Shown here one piece after another: positions 43,792-53,672 of a DNA stretch of 64,000 nt. The notes under the pieces are model-generated. The model was given only the letters and a program-made list of their open reading frames with translations. It ran no database searches and was not told where the DNA came from. Position numbers and translations under genes: made by a program. The stretch is from the NCBI GenBank assembly GCA_009746045.1, contig RPFO01000026.1:633670-697669 (forward strand). The letters run 5' to 3'. Origin of the DNA: Mesostigma viride (lineage: Eukaryota; Streptophyta; Mesostigmatophyceae; Mesostigmatales; Mesostigmataceae). Positions within the stretch are counted from its first letter, which is position 1. The number at the start of each line of letters is the position of its first letter.

Positions 43792-43965
43792 CCAACCTGG
43801 AAACCCTGGTCCAGGTGCCTGAGGTGCTTCCAGAGGGGCACGGACAACTGCCCCAACAACGACTCCCTGGCCAACGTGGATCTCTGCCCGGGTTGCTGGC
43901 ACGCACGTCATCCCCTGGGCCTCCAGGCAGCCGTTGCAACAGGACTCGCTACCAAAACAATGTGA
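42241..43965 (+). pseudogene. gag, C-terminal part with zinc-binding cluster
   Basis: The frame that continues from 33464 (PQPLQYKEGLLALGSR) runs to about 42540, then a Pro/Gly-rich stretch shifts frame. A helical part follows (LEQLAILQAQLASLQDQQL, coiled-coil type, then the capsid-like KINIAGLPEGHTVEQAKQF). Near 43005 it shifts again to LNLRHQFKALRASSTFHQ and on to WDNFRAAMLYIEEAV. A long Asn/Gln-rich tract encoded by AAC/CAA repeats precedes CLRCFQRGTDNC and LCPGCW (43816-43900). That is two CxxC pairs, a nucleic-acid-binding finger in place of the usual CCHC knuckle. The last frame stops at 43965 inside the overlapping integrase frame. Confidence 0.7.
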
Positions 43966-45440
43966 GTTCTCTCACCTTTTACTCTGAGGATGATGATCTC
44001 ATTACCATTGGGGATGGCAACCAGGGCATAATTGATTTTGAGGCAGCAACCTTACTGTCCTCCCAACACCCTGTTCTGGAACCTTACATAAAAGCACTAA
44101 CCCCTACTGTTGACAACTCCATAGATATCAAGGAGCTTGCTCATCAGCTGCACCTAGCCATGGGTCATGAAACAGTGGCTGAGGAACTGGCCAGACGGCT
44201 GGGGGGTAGTAGCATGGGAAAACAACTCAGGAATGCAGTAAAACTGGCTAGACAACACTGTCAAGAATGTCAGTTCAATAGCCCCAAACCTCAAAAATGG
44301 CATACTGCAACTCCTTCCACCAATAGGGGCATGATAGTGGGGGATGTGATGCACATCAACAAAGATGTCCAACCCTACCTGATCCTAAAAGACTCATGGT
44401 CCAGGTTCACAGTAATGGAACCCCTACCTGGCATGTCTGCAGGGCAGCTACGTGTTGCACTCATGATTGCTTTACCCAGATTCTACCCAGTTGACAGAAT
44501 TTTGCTTGATCAACAATTTTCTTGTCTGACTGACCTGGAAGGGTGTGAAGCAATAGAGATTGCTGGGCTGGAAGATCATGAGGGTCAGGGGGTCATTGAA
44601 AGAACCATCAGATCTGTCAAAACCCTACTAGCCAAAAATCCTTCCAAGGATGCTACTTCAGGGGTCTATTGTGACAGGGCACTCTGGTGTCATGAAATGT
44701 GCACAACCCTAAACATGAGACCTGTCTTGCATGCCACGTGGGGTGAAGTAATCCCAGCAGGCCTGCAGGCAGGTGTATATCCCCCAGAGGTGATAGCACT
44801 GTACAACACTGCACGTGCACAAACCTCAGCAAAACTGGCAGAAAAAGATAAAACCCATTCCAGGCCAGTATTCCAAAAAGGTGATCAAGTTCTCTATTAC
44901 AAGGAAAACAGCTTTGGTAAGGTTGGAACTTGGCTAGGTCCAGTTACCATCCGTGGATTTACCAAAAACAGCAAGACCGTGGAGGTCAAGCACAATATCA
45001 ATGGGAAGCGTCACAGGGTGAGCTGTCATAGAATTAAGAAGTATTATTCTCCCATGGCAGACGTGCCTGGGGAAGAGTCTTTAAGCATGGACTCACTACT
45101 TCTATCTGGCAACTCCAGCATGCCCAGCAGTAGCTCTGAGCCACCAATTACTGCTGTTGACAGCACCACAGCACCCTCTGTGAACCCTTCCACCCTCAGT
45201 GAAGCCAGGCCCACTTCACAACCTGGGGATTGCTTAACCAGGCACGAGGTAGCTGGGTTGGAAGCATTAGCTCAGCCCCAAGGCACGAACCTGTCTGCCA
45301 AACCTCCCGCTCTGAGGTCAAATTGGCAGTCGCCTTGCAAGCACTACACAGGTCACATAAGCAACAAGCTGCTGTGGCCGCAGGGTTGGCAAAAGTCTCA
45401 GCTGTGTGCACTAGTCAGGACCCCTGGACCCTGGCAATAG
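43815..45440 (+). CDS. retrotransposon integrase (pol part 1)
   Basis: Integrase joins the cDNA to host DNA. The zinc-binding HHCC region is HQLHLAMGH then CQECQ (about 44140-44275). The catalytic core shows D in GDVMHI (44341), D in LLDQQF (about 44503) and E in GVIERTIRSVKTLL (about 44591). The second D and the E lie 30 residues apart, shorter than the usual 36. A C-terminal SH3-like domain follows (KGDQVLYY, WLGPVTIRGF, HRVSCHRIKKYY, ending near 45055), then a Ser/Pro-rich linker. The frame is open for 541 codons, overlapping gag by about 150 bp at the start and the next frame by about 210 bp at the end, as if expression used -1 frameshifting. Unusually, no protease motif is found upstream of it. 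Confidence 0.8.
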   Translation: MPEVLPEGHGQLPQQRLPGQRGSLPGLLARTSSPGPPGSRCNRTRYQNNVSSLTFYSEDDDLITIGDGNQGIIDFEAATLLSSQHPVLEPYIKALTPTVDNSIDIKELAHQLHLAMGHETVAEELARRLGGSSMGKQLRNAVKLARQHCQECQFNSPKPQKWHTATPSTNRGMIVGDVMHINKDVQPYLILKDSWSRFTVMEPLPGMSAGQLRVALMIALPRFYPVDRILLDQQFSCLTDLEGCEAIEIAGLEDHEGQGVIERTIRSVKTLLAKNPSKDATSGVYCDRALWCHEMCTTLNMRPVLHATWGEVIPAGLQAGVYPPEVIALYNTARAQTSAKLAEKDKTHSRPVFQKGDQVLYYKENSFGKVGTWLGPVTIRGFTKNSKTVEVKHNINGKRHRVSCHRIKKYYSPMADVPGEESLSMDSLLLSGNSSMPSSSSEPPITAVDSTTAPSVNPSTLSEARPTSQPGDCLTRHEVAGLEALAQPQGTNLSAKPPALRSNWQSPCKHYTGHISNKLLWPQGWQKSQLCALVRTPGPWQ

Positions 45441-46627
45441 ACACTCAGGCACAGGTCAGTGTGATCAGTGCACAAGCCATCCCTGGTCTTGAGATTGCAC
45501 CTTCATTTTGGGCACGGGTGCAGGATTTCTCAGGCCAAAGCTCACTGGATGTAGTGGGACAAGTGATGCTCCCTATACTTGGTATTCAGACACCCTTCCA
45601 GGTGGTGGAGGGGTACTCTGGTAACACCTTGTTGGGGGAACCTTTTGTATCCTATCCTGGGGTGCTTATCTCAGCTAATGAGCTCAGTGTCACAGGGGTG
45701 GGTGCAGTTCCTCTGGACCACTTTAAAATCCCTCTCTCCAGTATTGTCCCTGGTATGGATGCTGTCATCAAGGCAGTCAACACTCAGTATGCACCAGGGG
45801 AGATCCCTGATCTGGACAAGTTAGTGCACAGCCAGTTCCTCCATCCCTCAGCCTTTGGGCTGGGTAAGTGGGACATAGCCATGCACTCACCCCACCAAAT
45901 CTCCCACGTCATACAAGAATGCAAAACACAAAAAGGGTTTACCAAGTGGCTGATGGCCATTGTCCACCAAGCCAGGCAGGAATGGGTCCTGCCCAACCCC
46001 AAAAACCCTCAATACAAACCGCCTGTCACCCCTTCATGGGACGTGCCAGAGGGAGCCAAAAAGCTCAGATTAAAATTTGTTCTCAAACAAAAACCACAAA
46101 AAGTGGGCTCCCCAATCTTCCATGCCAGACCATGTGTCACAGAATTAAAGGGGACATCCACACTGCCAAAAGGGGAAACATACACACCTGGGCTGCAACA
46201 AACCTCACTCAGGATCATGCTCTCCCTATTCCTCCACAACCTCAATGCAGGCCAAGACTATGTCTGCAAAGCCACTGATATTAAAAGGGCCTTCCTCAGG
46301 GGGGACCCAGAAAAGGCTGAATCTGTGTGGAAAGGGAAGGTGTACGTGGTAGACACCCCAGCTGTGTGGAAACCTTATATTGATGAGCCCCACCTTATCA
46401 TCAACATTGGGGTGGAAGGGCTTGTCAGTGCCCCAAAAATTTTCAGAGACTCAGCAGAGGAAGTATTCAAAAAGCTCAAGGCCACGTATGATGACCTGGA
46501 CCCATGCTTTTTTGTTGTACCCACCCCCTCTGGACTGCTGTTCTTTGTGTGGCATGGAGATGACCAACTCATTTGTGGGCCTAGAGCTGAGGTGGAAATT
46601 TATTCAGCAGGTCCAGGAATCATATGA
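45230..46627 (+). CDS. retropepsin-like domain plus reverse transcriptase N-terminal half (pol part 2)
   Basis: Residues from about 45430 read LAIDTQAQVSVIS, the position and flanks of a retropepsin D(T/S)GA box but with Gln for Gly. DVVGQVMLPILG and NTLLGEPFVSYPGVLIS then match the second half of a retroviral-type protease. After a linker the Copia-like RT begins (VLKQKPQKVGSP, LRIMLSLFLHNLN, KATDIKRAFLRGD with catalytic Asp at about 46275). GLVSAPKIFRDSAEEVFKKL replaces the usual Copia GLKQSPRAW block. The active-site box is VWHGDDQLICGP at about 46547, HGDD where Copia has YVDD. The frame ends at 46627, and RT continues in the next frame from about 46590. Confidence 0.75.
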   Translation: MLNQARGSWVGSISSAPRHEPVCQTSRSEVKLAVALQALHRSHKQQAAVAAGLAKVSAVCTSQDPWTLAIDTQAQVSVISAQAIPGLEIAPSFWARVQDFSGQSSLDVVGQVMLPILGIQTPFQVVEGYSGNTLLGEPFVSYPGVLISANELSVTGVGAVPLDHFKIPLSSIVPGMDAVIKAVNTQYAPGEIPDLDKLVHSQFLHPSAFGLGKWDIAMHSPHQISHVIQECKTQKGFTKWLMAIVHQARQEWVLPNPKNPQYKPPVTPSWDVPEGAKKLRLKFVLKQKPQKVGSPIFHARPCVTELKGTSTLPKGETYTPGLQQTSLRIMLSLFLHNLNAGQDYVCKATDIKRAFLRGDPEKAESVWKGKVYVVDTPAVWKPYIDEPHLIINIGVEGLVSAPKIFRDSAEEVFKKLKATYDDLDPCFFVVPTPSGLLFFVWHGDDQLICGPRAEVEIYSAGPGII

Positions 46628-47249
46628 GATTGGCAAACAGGTGGAATTGAGCACAACCCCCATCCAGTTCTGTGGCATCATGTTGCAGCTGCACAGGCAG
46701 CCAGATCAATGGGTCTGCTCTCTCTCCCCTCCTGCAGAATATATTCAAGATTGTCTAGATCTGCTGCATCACACCTGCCTCCCCTTACACATGTGTGCCA
46801 CTGTTCAGGGCAAACTGGGGTGGTGGTCAGCCATCTGTGGGGCTCCCTTAGCTGTCATCAGCAGGGTCACCCATGATGTTCTAGTCAAAATCAAATGCAG
46901 TCACATCAGGAAGTTGATCCATGACTGCCCCCCCCTCATCCTCCATGGCCTGAATCTGATGGAAGACATCCACATACACAGTGTCATGGACAGCTCCATG
47001 GAGAGCAGAACAATCAATCAGATGGGGGCACGGGAATCAGGGCTGTTTTTTCTCACCAACAGGTCAGATTACATGTCCCTCACTTCCTGGTACAGCAGGC
47101 TACACCGCAGAAAACCTGGCAGCAGCAACTCAGCTGAATGTCGTGCTGTGGTGTCTGCTGCATTGCATGCTCGTTCCCTGCAGCACATGCTCACCTGGCT
47201 ACAAACCCAGGCAGGCAGCACATGCAATGTCATCTCACATCTCTATACT
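46380..47249 (+). pseudogene. reverse transcriptase C-terminus and RNase H, interrupted
   Basis: Coding in this frame starts near 46590 (KFIQQVQESYEIGKQVELST, the Copia thumb) and runs through FCGIMLQLHR, a YIQDCLDLLHH helix, VQGKLGWWSAI and the RNase H domain: HSVMDSSMESRT with the first Asp, SLTSWYSRLHRRK and SNSAECRAVVSAALHARSLQ with the second acidic residue. The domain is cut at 47249 by a MITE. On the other side, 47747-47980 gives DSQSVISFLTKKSV and NPADALTKLRD, the Copia RNase H end, up to the stop at 47980. The join is in frame when the MITE and one TACT are left out. Confidence 0.8.
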
Positions 47250-47742
47250 GGCCGGGCCCACTTCAAATGTTCCGCCGTCCAAGCCAAGTGTGTGACACTT
47301 TTTCGCTATTTTCGCAAAAAAAAAATAAAATTTCGCACGAGTTCGCGTGATTTTCGCGTGATTTTCGCAAAATTTTCACACATTTTCGCACGATTTCGCA
47401 CGATTTCGCACAATTTTGCATGATTTCGCACAATTTCGCATGGATTTCAACCAAGGGTCGTTTTGGGGAGTGACGTTTGACAAAATTTCGCATGAATTCA
47501 CACACGTTGTGCACATCAAAATTTTTTACCGTCGACATTTTTCACATGAAATTTCGCACAATTTCAGCAAATTTCGCACAAATTCGCACGATTTCAGCAA
47601 ATTTCACACGATTTCAGCAAATTTCGCACAATTTCGCACGATTTCGCACGACGAATCACTCTGCAGAGTGACGATCGTCGAAAAAGTCAAAAAAACGACC
47701 AAAAGTGTCACACTTTTCGGAACATTTGAAGTGGGCCCGGCC
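47250..47742. mobile_element. 493-bp MITE in RNase H (TSD TACT)
   Basis: Perfect 25-bp terminal inverted repeats start GGCCGGGCCCACTTCAAATG; both sides are flanked by TACT (47246-47249 and 47743-47746). A further imperfect dyad AAGTGTGTGACACTTTTT follows each end. The interior is made of about twenty-five spaced copies of ATTTCGCA(C/A) in one orientation, so it is a tandem-repeat-filled element. No coding capacity. Confidence 0.93.
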
Positions 47743-47980
47743 TACTGACAGCCAATCTGTGATCAGTTTTCTAACCAAGAAATCTGTCTCTACTGCTGTC
47801 CACACTGACTTGGATTGGGTGATCCTCAAACAGGAGGCCACCTATTTTTCCAGCTGGACTCATGTGGAGGATGAGGACAACCCAGCAGACGCTCTCACGA
47901 AGCTGCGGGATGCTGCTGGCCAACAGTACCAGCTCCTCTTCCAGAATATGAACCCCTATGATATCAGAGTCAGTGTTTGA

Positions 47981-48358
47981 ATAAATGACTGGCCATAGCA
48001 CAGTACACAACCACCACACCCCCTTACCACAGCGATAGCTGCTGGGCGCCATAAAATTCAACACATTCGTTGTGGGGTGTGAGTGCTGGCTAGGTCAGAT
48101 TTGTATCCATTTGCAGCTTGAGGACACAAGCTTTGTATCCATTTACTTAATGTGTGCTTCAGTAACTGGCCAAACCAGCCAGCTGTGTACACCTTATTTA
48201 ATGTGCAATATAACACCTGCATGGCCAGAACAGCCAGCTGTAACCAACCTGGCTCAACCAGCCATGTCTCTTTTGTACCCCTAATCAACTTAAAAACAAT
48301 AACAATAATGTTGGGGGTGCAGACCTGCATTAAGAAATAAATAATAAAACAATACTGG
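47981..48358 (+). other. 3' untranslated region of the LTR retrotransposon
   Basis: Follows the RNase H stop. It has two imperfect copies of a TTTGTATCCATTT(G/A)C motif (48098, 48132) and ends in a purine-rich tract before the 3' LTR. Confidence 0.6.
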
Positions 48359-48831
48359 AGTTAGTCTCCATGCTTTGCTGTAGACTAAGTCTCAAAGGCA
48401 TTGTGAATACAACGTATGAATAAGCCTTGTAAACCTACGTTGGTATGTGAATATAAATACCACGTGGGCTATGCAGACAGGAATGCTAGTCGAGTCGCAT
48501 ACGTTTCCCTAGATAGGTACTTTGGGTACTGAGGTACGTGACAGATGTCAGTACCCAGTATACGTAGTGTCCTGTCATTGGACGGTACTAGAGTATCCTA
48601 GATAGGGACCGTACTGCAGCGTGCATTGATCTGTGATCGCACGATGCAGTGACTAGACTGCTACCTGTCATCGTGCGGCCTCGGGACAACGGTCTGCACC
48701 CAACGGTCACTGGCGGCGCAGCCAGTGAGAGGAACGTTGATAAAGGGTAAACCTATTTTCTAATGAACCAAGCAATTCATTGCTCACAGCCTTCAGTGTT
48801 CTCAAGCAATATATCCCACCGCAATCTAACT
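48359..48831 (+). repeat. 3' LTR (473 bp)
   Basis: Matches the 5' LTR throughout except for the two 5-bp indels. The TATAAATA box is at 48452-48459. A purine-rich AAGAAATAAATAATAAAA stretch just upstream is the likely polypurine tract. GCTAG follows directly. Confidence 0.95.
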
Positions 48832-48836
48832 GCTAG

Positions 48837-49195
<359 letters not shown>

Positions 49196-49745
49196 TGCTG
49201 CTCATGTCCGCAATGAGGACCGGCCTGTACCAGGGCATGCCATATATCACCAGCACCATTAAGCAGCGGCGCCTGCAGCTCGTAGGGCACCTAGCTCACG
49301 CTAACCAGGTAGACACCTCACGTGGCCCTCCCGCGGGACTGCGACCAGCTCGATCAGCCTGGCCGGCACCTCCTGACGTGGGCCGGGCCCCGTGATGCTA
49401 GACGCCGCAAGGCCCGCACCTTCAAAGAACAGCTATAGTAGAGGACATGGGGGGCCTAGGCCTCTCCGCGATTTCGGGAAGAAGATGATCGATGGACAAG
49501 GCCAAGTGGGCCCGGCCAGGTCGTAGAGGACAACGAGCCCCCCCCTGTGGGGAAGCGCCCGCATGTGCAAACCCGCAGGAGACATGCCAGACAGCTCCCC
49601 TAGGGTAGCGGGATGTTGTTTAGATAGATGTTGTAGTTAGTGATGTTGTTAGATAAATGTTGTAGGTAGCTGATGTAGATGGATTAGACCGGTAGGACTG
49701 TTTGCACCCCGCGGGAGCACGAGTCTAATTAATTAATTAATCTAC
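49196..49745 (+). mobile_element. family B LINE 3' end, continuation of the interrupted copy
   Basis: GLYQGMPYITSTIKQRRL and QLVGHLAHANQVD match the C-terminal end of family B (compare SLYQGMPRISDEIRQRR on the - strand near 59600). The UTR ends with GGGAGCACGAGTCTAATTAA. It is the likely continuation of the copy left at 31850, displaced by the LTR element. Confidence 0.7.
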
Positions 49746-49863
49746 ACTACTGCTATATATTCCCTAGTAGGCTGGGATATGTGCTACATTTACTCCCAAC
49801 GGAGTTATGTTCCTACTAATTAATTAACAACATAAGGAAAACCCCGAAAAGAAGAAGAAGAAC

Positions 49864-50410
49864 CCAATGGCAATATATGTTAAAAATATAATTACTTACA
49901 GCAGAGGGAAATCACTCAAACCAAAGCAAACGCCCAGCTATAAACCTATATACAGAGCCATGTCAAAGCTCTATACTACCATAAGACCAATGGAAACGCC
50001 TAACGGGAGGAACCTACTAGCCCTGCTGCACCGCAAAATCAGCCCGCGTTACGCGTACGGCGGAGCATGATGTCAGCCATGGCCCGAGTCAGCGCCACCG
50101 ACAAGCCGGCTGATATGCCAATATGACGTCCAGGTCCGCGCCGACCATGCATGGGGCCCGCTGGCCCTCCAGGTCCAGCCGGTCCTCCAGGAGCCGGCAA
50201 CACTCCTTGAAGAAGGCGGAGGTCAGGGGCCCCATGGCCCCAAACTCCTCCAGGACAAAGTGCACCACACGATGGTCACCCGACGTCGCCGTAGGCCAGG
50301 ATCGAGCTTGGCCCGCTCCGCCCGGTCCGCCGTGTAATTAACCTGCCGTGAGGGAGGCCCCAGCCACGTGGCTAAGAGCCAAGGGCCGCGCCACCGAAAC
50401 GTCAATAAGT
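49864..50410 (-). mobile_element. family A LINE 3' end, short - strand copy
   Basis: It matches the reverse complement of the last ~520 bp of the next copy, including the 3' UTR (AAACCAAAGCAAACGCCCAG). It is truncated at 50410 within the endonuclease region, directly facing the head of the + strand copy. Each copy has its own 3' tail, so this is two insertions and not a single twin-primed one. Confidence 0.8.
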
Positions 50411-53400
50411 TGCAATATATATACCCTCCCCCCCTCCCGCCTCGGCTCCCACCGGCTCCCAGCCCCCGCCGCCCGACTACTCGGCCAGTTGGCGTTGGCT
50501 TGACACGGTTCCCTGGGATGCATGCGCCATCAACCCGACGTCTACCCTGACCGACCTCCCCCACCGCGCGCGTAGCCTTTTCGCGCAATGTGCAATCGTT
50601 TCTCTCCGGCGCATGCACGCCGCTCCGGACGACCCGCTGGGCTTTAAACTGCACATGGTGACCCCCCGCCTGCTCCTCACCCCTCTCGGGCGTGGTGTGC
50701 GCGGCCTCCAGGGTGCGGTTATTGCCCGTTGCCGACGCTTTCTGCAGGGGGACTGGGAGGGGCTGTTTGGCGTGCCGCCCCCGCGCACGGCCCGGCTGTC
50801 GGGGGAGGTCAACTTCGAGCGGGTGGCCGCCGACGTCATCCGCCTCGTCCGCGAGGGGCAGCTCAGCCGGGCCATGACCCGCTTGGAAATGGCCAAGCTG
50901 GCCCCCGCCAATGCGGCTACCCTGGCGGCCTTGGAGGCTCTTCACCCTGCGGAGCCCGGATTCCAGCTGCCCGTGCCGGACCCCCTGCCGGCCCCCCTCC
51001 GGCTGGACCGCGACTGCTTCCTGGAGGTGATGCGTGCGGTCCCGCGGGCTTCCTCTACCGGGCCGTCGGGCTGGCGCTACGAGCACTTGGAGGTCCTGGT
51101 GGGGCATGGGGGCGAGGACATTCTCTTTGACACCCTCATTGACCTGGCGGCTGGTCGCGTTCCTCCCGCTGCGCGCGAGTGGTTAGCGGGCGCTCGCCTC
51201 CTCGCTCTGCTCAAGGGTGTCTTGCCCCCCCCGAGGGCAAGGTGCGCCCGATCGCCTGCGGTGAGGTGCTCCGCAAGCTCGTGGGCAAAGTGATCTGCCG
51301 CCAAAAGGCGCCCGAGCTCCGTGCCTTTTTCTGCCCGCCCCTCGCAGCGGGTGAGACCTCGGTGGCGGCCCAGCTGGGGGTGACGACTCCAGGCGGGGCG
51401 GATATCCTCATCCATTCGGTGCAGGCCTACCTCGAGGCCCACCCCACCCACGCTGTCGTCAAGGTCGACTGCCACAACGCGTTCAACAGTCTGTCCCGCG
51501 CCAGCATGTTTGCGGCCGTCATGGAGTCCTTCGAGGACTTGTACGCTTGGACAGCCGTGTGCTACGGCCAGCCCGGCCAACTGGTTCACTGACATCATGG
51601 AGGACGGCACTCGCGGCGGCCTGCTGTCGCGGTCGGGCACCCAGCAAGGGGACCCCCTGGGACCCCTGTACTTTGCCGCCCCCCTCCAGGGTTGCCTCCA
51701 AGCGGTCCATGCTGCCCACCCGGCGGTCGCTATTCAGGCCTACTTGGATGATATCTACCTTCTGGGCCCTGTGCCGGACACCACCGCGGCTCTGCTGGCA
51801 CTGCAGACCGCGGTGGCCGACATCAACCTCCAGTTGACCCTTGCCAAGTGCGCGGTGTACTCGCCCCAAGGTGATTAATTGCTCCGGCTTTCCGCCCCAG
51901 CTCTTGGGCCGGGACGAGCGCCTCCATGGGTTGGATGTCCTCGGCGTTCCGGTTGGCGACCCCGCGTTTGTCATCGATGCTCTGCGGGCCGCCCTCGAGG
52001 CACGCACTGAGGTACTGCCCTTGATTGCGCGCCTTCATGATTCGCAGACCAAGGGTCTGCTTCTGTGGTTTTGCGCTCACCCTCGCGTCGTTCACTGGCT
52101 CAGGGGCGCTCTTCCGTCTCAGGTCCGGCTGGCCGCCGAGGGCCACGACGAACGCATCCAGTCGGCCTTGGCGCAGCTGGTCCCGGGCCCCGACCTCCCG
52201 CCACATGCTATTCGCATTGCCTCCCTGCCTGCACGGATGGGTGGCTGCGGTCTGACTCGTGCCGCCCGGCTGGCCCCAGCAGCATTTTTGGGCTCCGTCG
52301 CTCAGTCGTGGGCGGAAAGCTGCCGGCTCCTGCCCCTTTTGGCAACGGCAGCGCCTGACCTCCTGGACCCCAGCAGCCCTTTGCCCTTCGTCACCGCCAT
52401 CCAGGAGGCCTATGCTGAGATCCAGCAGGCCTGTTCTCCCGTCCGTGCCGCTCAGGCGGTACAGCGCCACCTCCCTCGCGGCACTCCCTCGGTCGCCTCC
52501 GTTCAATCTCCCGCCGCATTCCCTGCTCGCGTCATCGATAAACACCAGAAAACCTACGCGGGTATTCTGCACACGGCTGATTGGATTGCTCTTTTCGCGG
52601 ACCTCAACGCCCAGGGACGTGCGTGGCTGTTCTCGCTTTCCTTGCGGAGTGTGGGCTCGGCGTACCTTCGTGCTCTTCCCATGGCCCCCCCATTCGCCTT
52701 GGCTCCCAGCCACTACTCGGTGGCGCTCCGGCACCAGCTATTTGCCCCGCAGCCTCTTGTTCCGGCCGGGCGGCCTTGTGGTAGCTGTGGGCAGCCGCTG
52801 GATCCCACGGGGACTCACTACCTTGCCTGCATGGGGGGCCAACAGAATCAGAATTGGTATTTGTATTTGCACACTGTCCTCCTGACGGTGGTGCTCGCCA
52901 TGATTCGGTCGGTTTTCCCCCACGCGAACATCCGGTCCGAGGATGCGGATGGCGCTGCCTTCTATTCCCCCAACCACCGGCCTGACATCGTGGTGCTGGA
53001 CTTTGAGGGGGGTGGCCAGCATCTGCTTATTGACGTTTCGGTGGCGCGGCCCTTGGCTCTTAGCCACGTGGCTGGGGCCTCCCTCACGGCAGGTTACACG
53101 GCGGACCGGGCGGAGCGGGCAAAGCTCCTGGCCTACGGCGACGTCGGGCACCATCGTGTGGTGCCCTTTGTCCTGGAGGAGTTTGGGGCCATGGGGCCCC
53201 TAGTGACCTCCGCCTTCTTCAAGGAGTGTTGCCGGCTCCGGGAGGATCGGCTGGACCTGGAGGGCCAGCGGGCCCCATGGTCGGCGCGGACCTGGACGTC
53301 ATATTGGCGTCAGCGCTTGTCGGTGGCGCTGACTCGGGCCATGGCTGACATCATGCTCCGCCGTACGCGCGGGCTGATTTTGCGGTGCAGCAGGGCTATT

Positions 53401-53545
53401 AGGTTCCTCCCGTTAGGCGTTTCCATTGGTCTTATCGTAGTATAGAGCTTTGACATGGCTCTGTATATAGGTTTATAGCTGGGCGTTTGCTTTGGTTTGA
53501 GTGATTTCACTCTGCTGTAAGTAATTATATTTTTAATGGCAGGGT
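50411..53545 (+). mobile_element. family A LINE, longest copy (RT, CCHC, RLE)
   Basis: The longest family A copy starts near 50411 without a visible 5' UTR and ends after the UTR at about 53540 in TTATATTTTTAATGG. It carries the RT palm, a CCHC finger and a restriction-like endonuclease. The endonuclease being C-terminal to RT places it among the early-branching LINE clades (R2/NeSL/CRE-type) instead of APE-type LINEs. 3'-end copies lie at 23.5, 25, 27.3, 49.9 and 60.4 kb. Confidence 0.8.
50613..53445 (+). pseudogene. family A LINE polyprotein with three frame changes
   Basis: Frame segments: 50613 to about 51232 (N-terminal region, ASSTGPSGWRYEHLE start of RT), to about 51585 (KVRPIACGEVLRKLVGK, motif A VVKVDCHNAFNSLSR), to about 51872 (motif B RSGTQQGDPLGPLYF, motif C QAYLDDIYLLG), then 51873-53445. 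The last segment has the thumb, CGSCGQPLDPTGTHYLAC (CCHC, about 52780-52833), NQNWYLYLHTVL and the endonuclease RPDIVVLDFEGGG with LLIDVSVARP and AERAKLLAY (PD-(D/E)xK layout, about 52980-53130). The first change lies at a C8 run near 51226 where one more C would keep frame, which suggests an indel error or mutation. All catalytic residues are present. Confidence 0.8.
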
Positions 53546-53672
53546 AGGTAGCTGATGTAGATAGCTTAGACCGGTAGGATTGTTTGCACCCACCCATCCA
53601 TCCATCGGGGTTAATTAATGCTCCGTGACTCCCCAACGGGAGCACGAGTCTAATTAATTAATTAATTAATTG
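53546..53672 (+). mobile_element. family B LINE 3' tail, heavily truncated
   Basis: GTAGGTAGCTGATGTAGATA, then TTAGACCGGTAGGATTGTTT and GCACCC match the UTR at 49660-49710. The hairpin CTCCGTGACTCCCCAACGGG AGCACGAG and TTAATTAA tail follow. Confidence 0.75.

Larger units (their letters stand above)
31918..48831 (+). mobile_element. LTR retrotransposon with two nested DNA elements
   Basis: Full-length element: two 473-bp LTRs flanked by the 5-bp duplication GCTAG (31913-31917 and 48832-48836). Without the nested inserts (8773 + 3 bp and 493 + 4 bp) it is about 7.6 kb. Coding order on the + strand is gag, integrase, a retropepsin-like domain, Copia-like reverse transcriptase and RNase H. Protease between integrase and RT differs from both Copia (PR-IN-RT-RH) and Gypsy (PR-RT-RH-IN). 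The LTR ends are AGTTAG and CTAACT, not TG and CA. No TGG-type primer binding site follows the 5' LTR (it reads TGAATTTTATTTGC). The LTRs differ only by two compensating 5-bp indels as far as I can see, so insertion is recent, yet the ORFs change frame several times. Confidence 0.9.

Noticed and set aside
49864-53545. Interpretation as one twin-primed LINE
   Set aside because: Both halves have their own 3' UTR and tail, which twin priming does not give.
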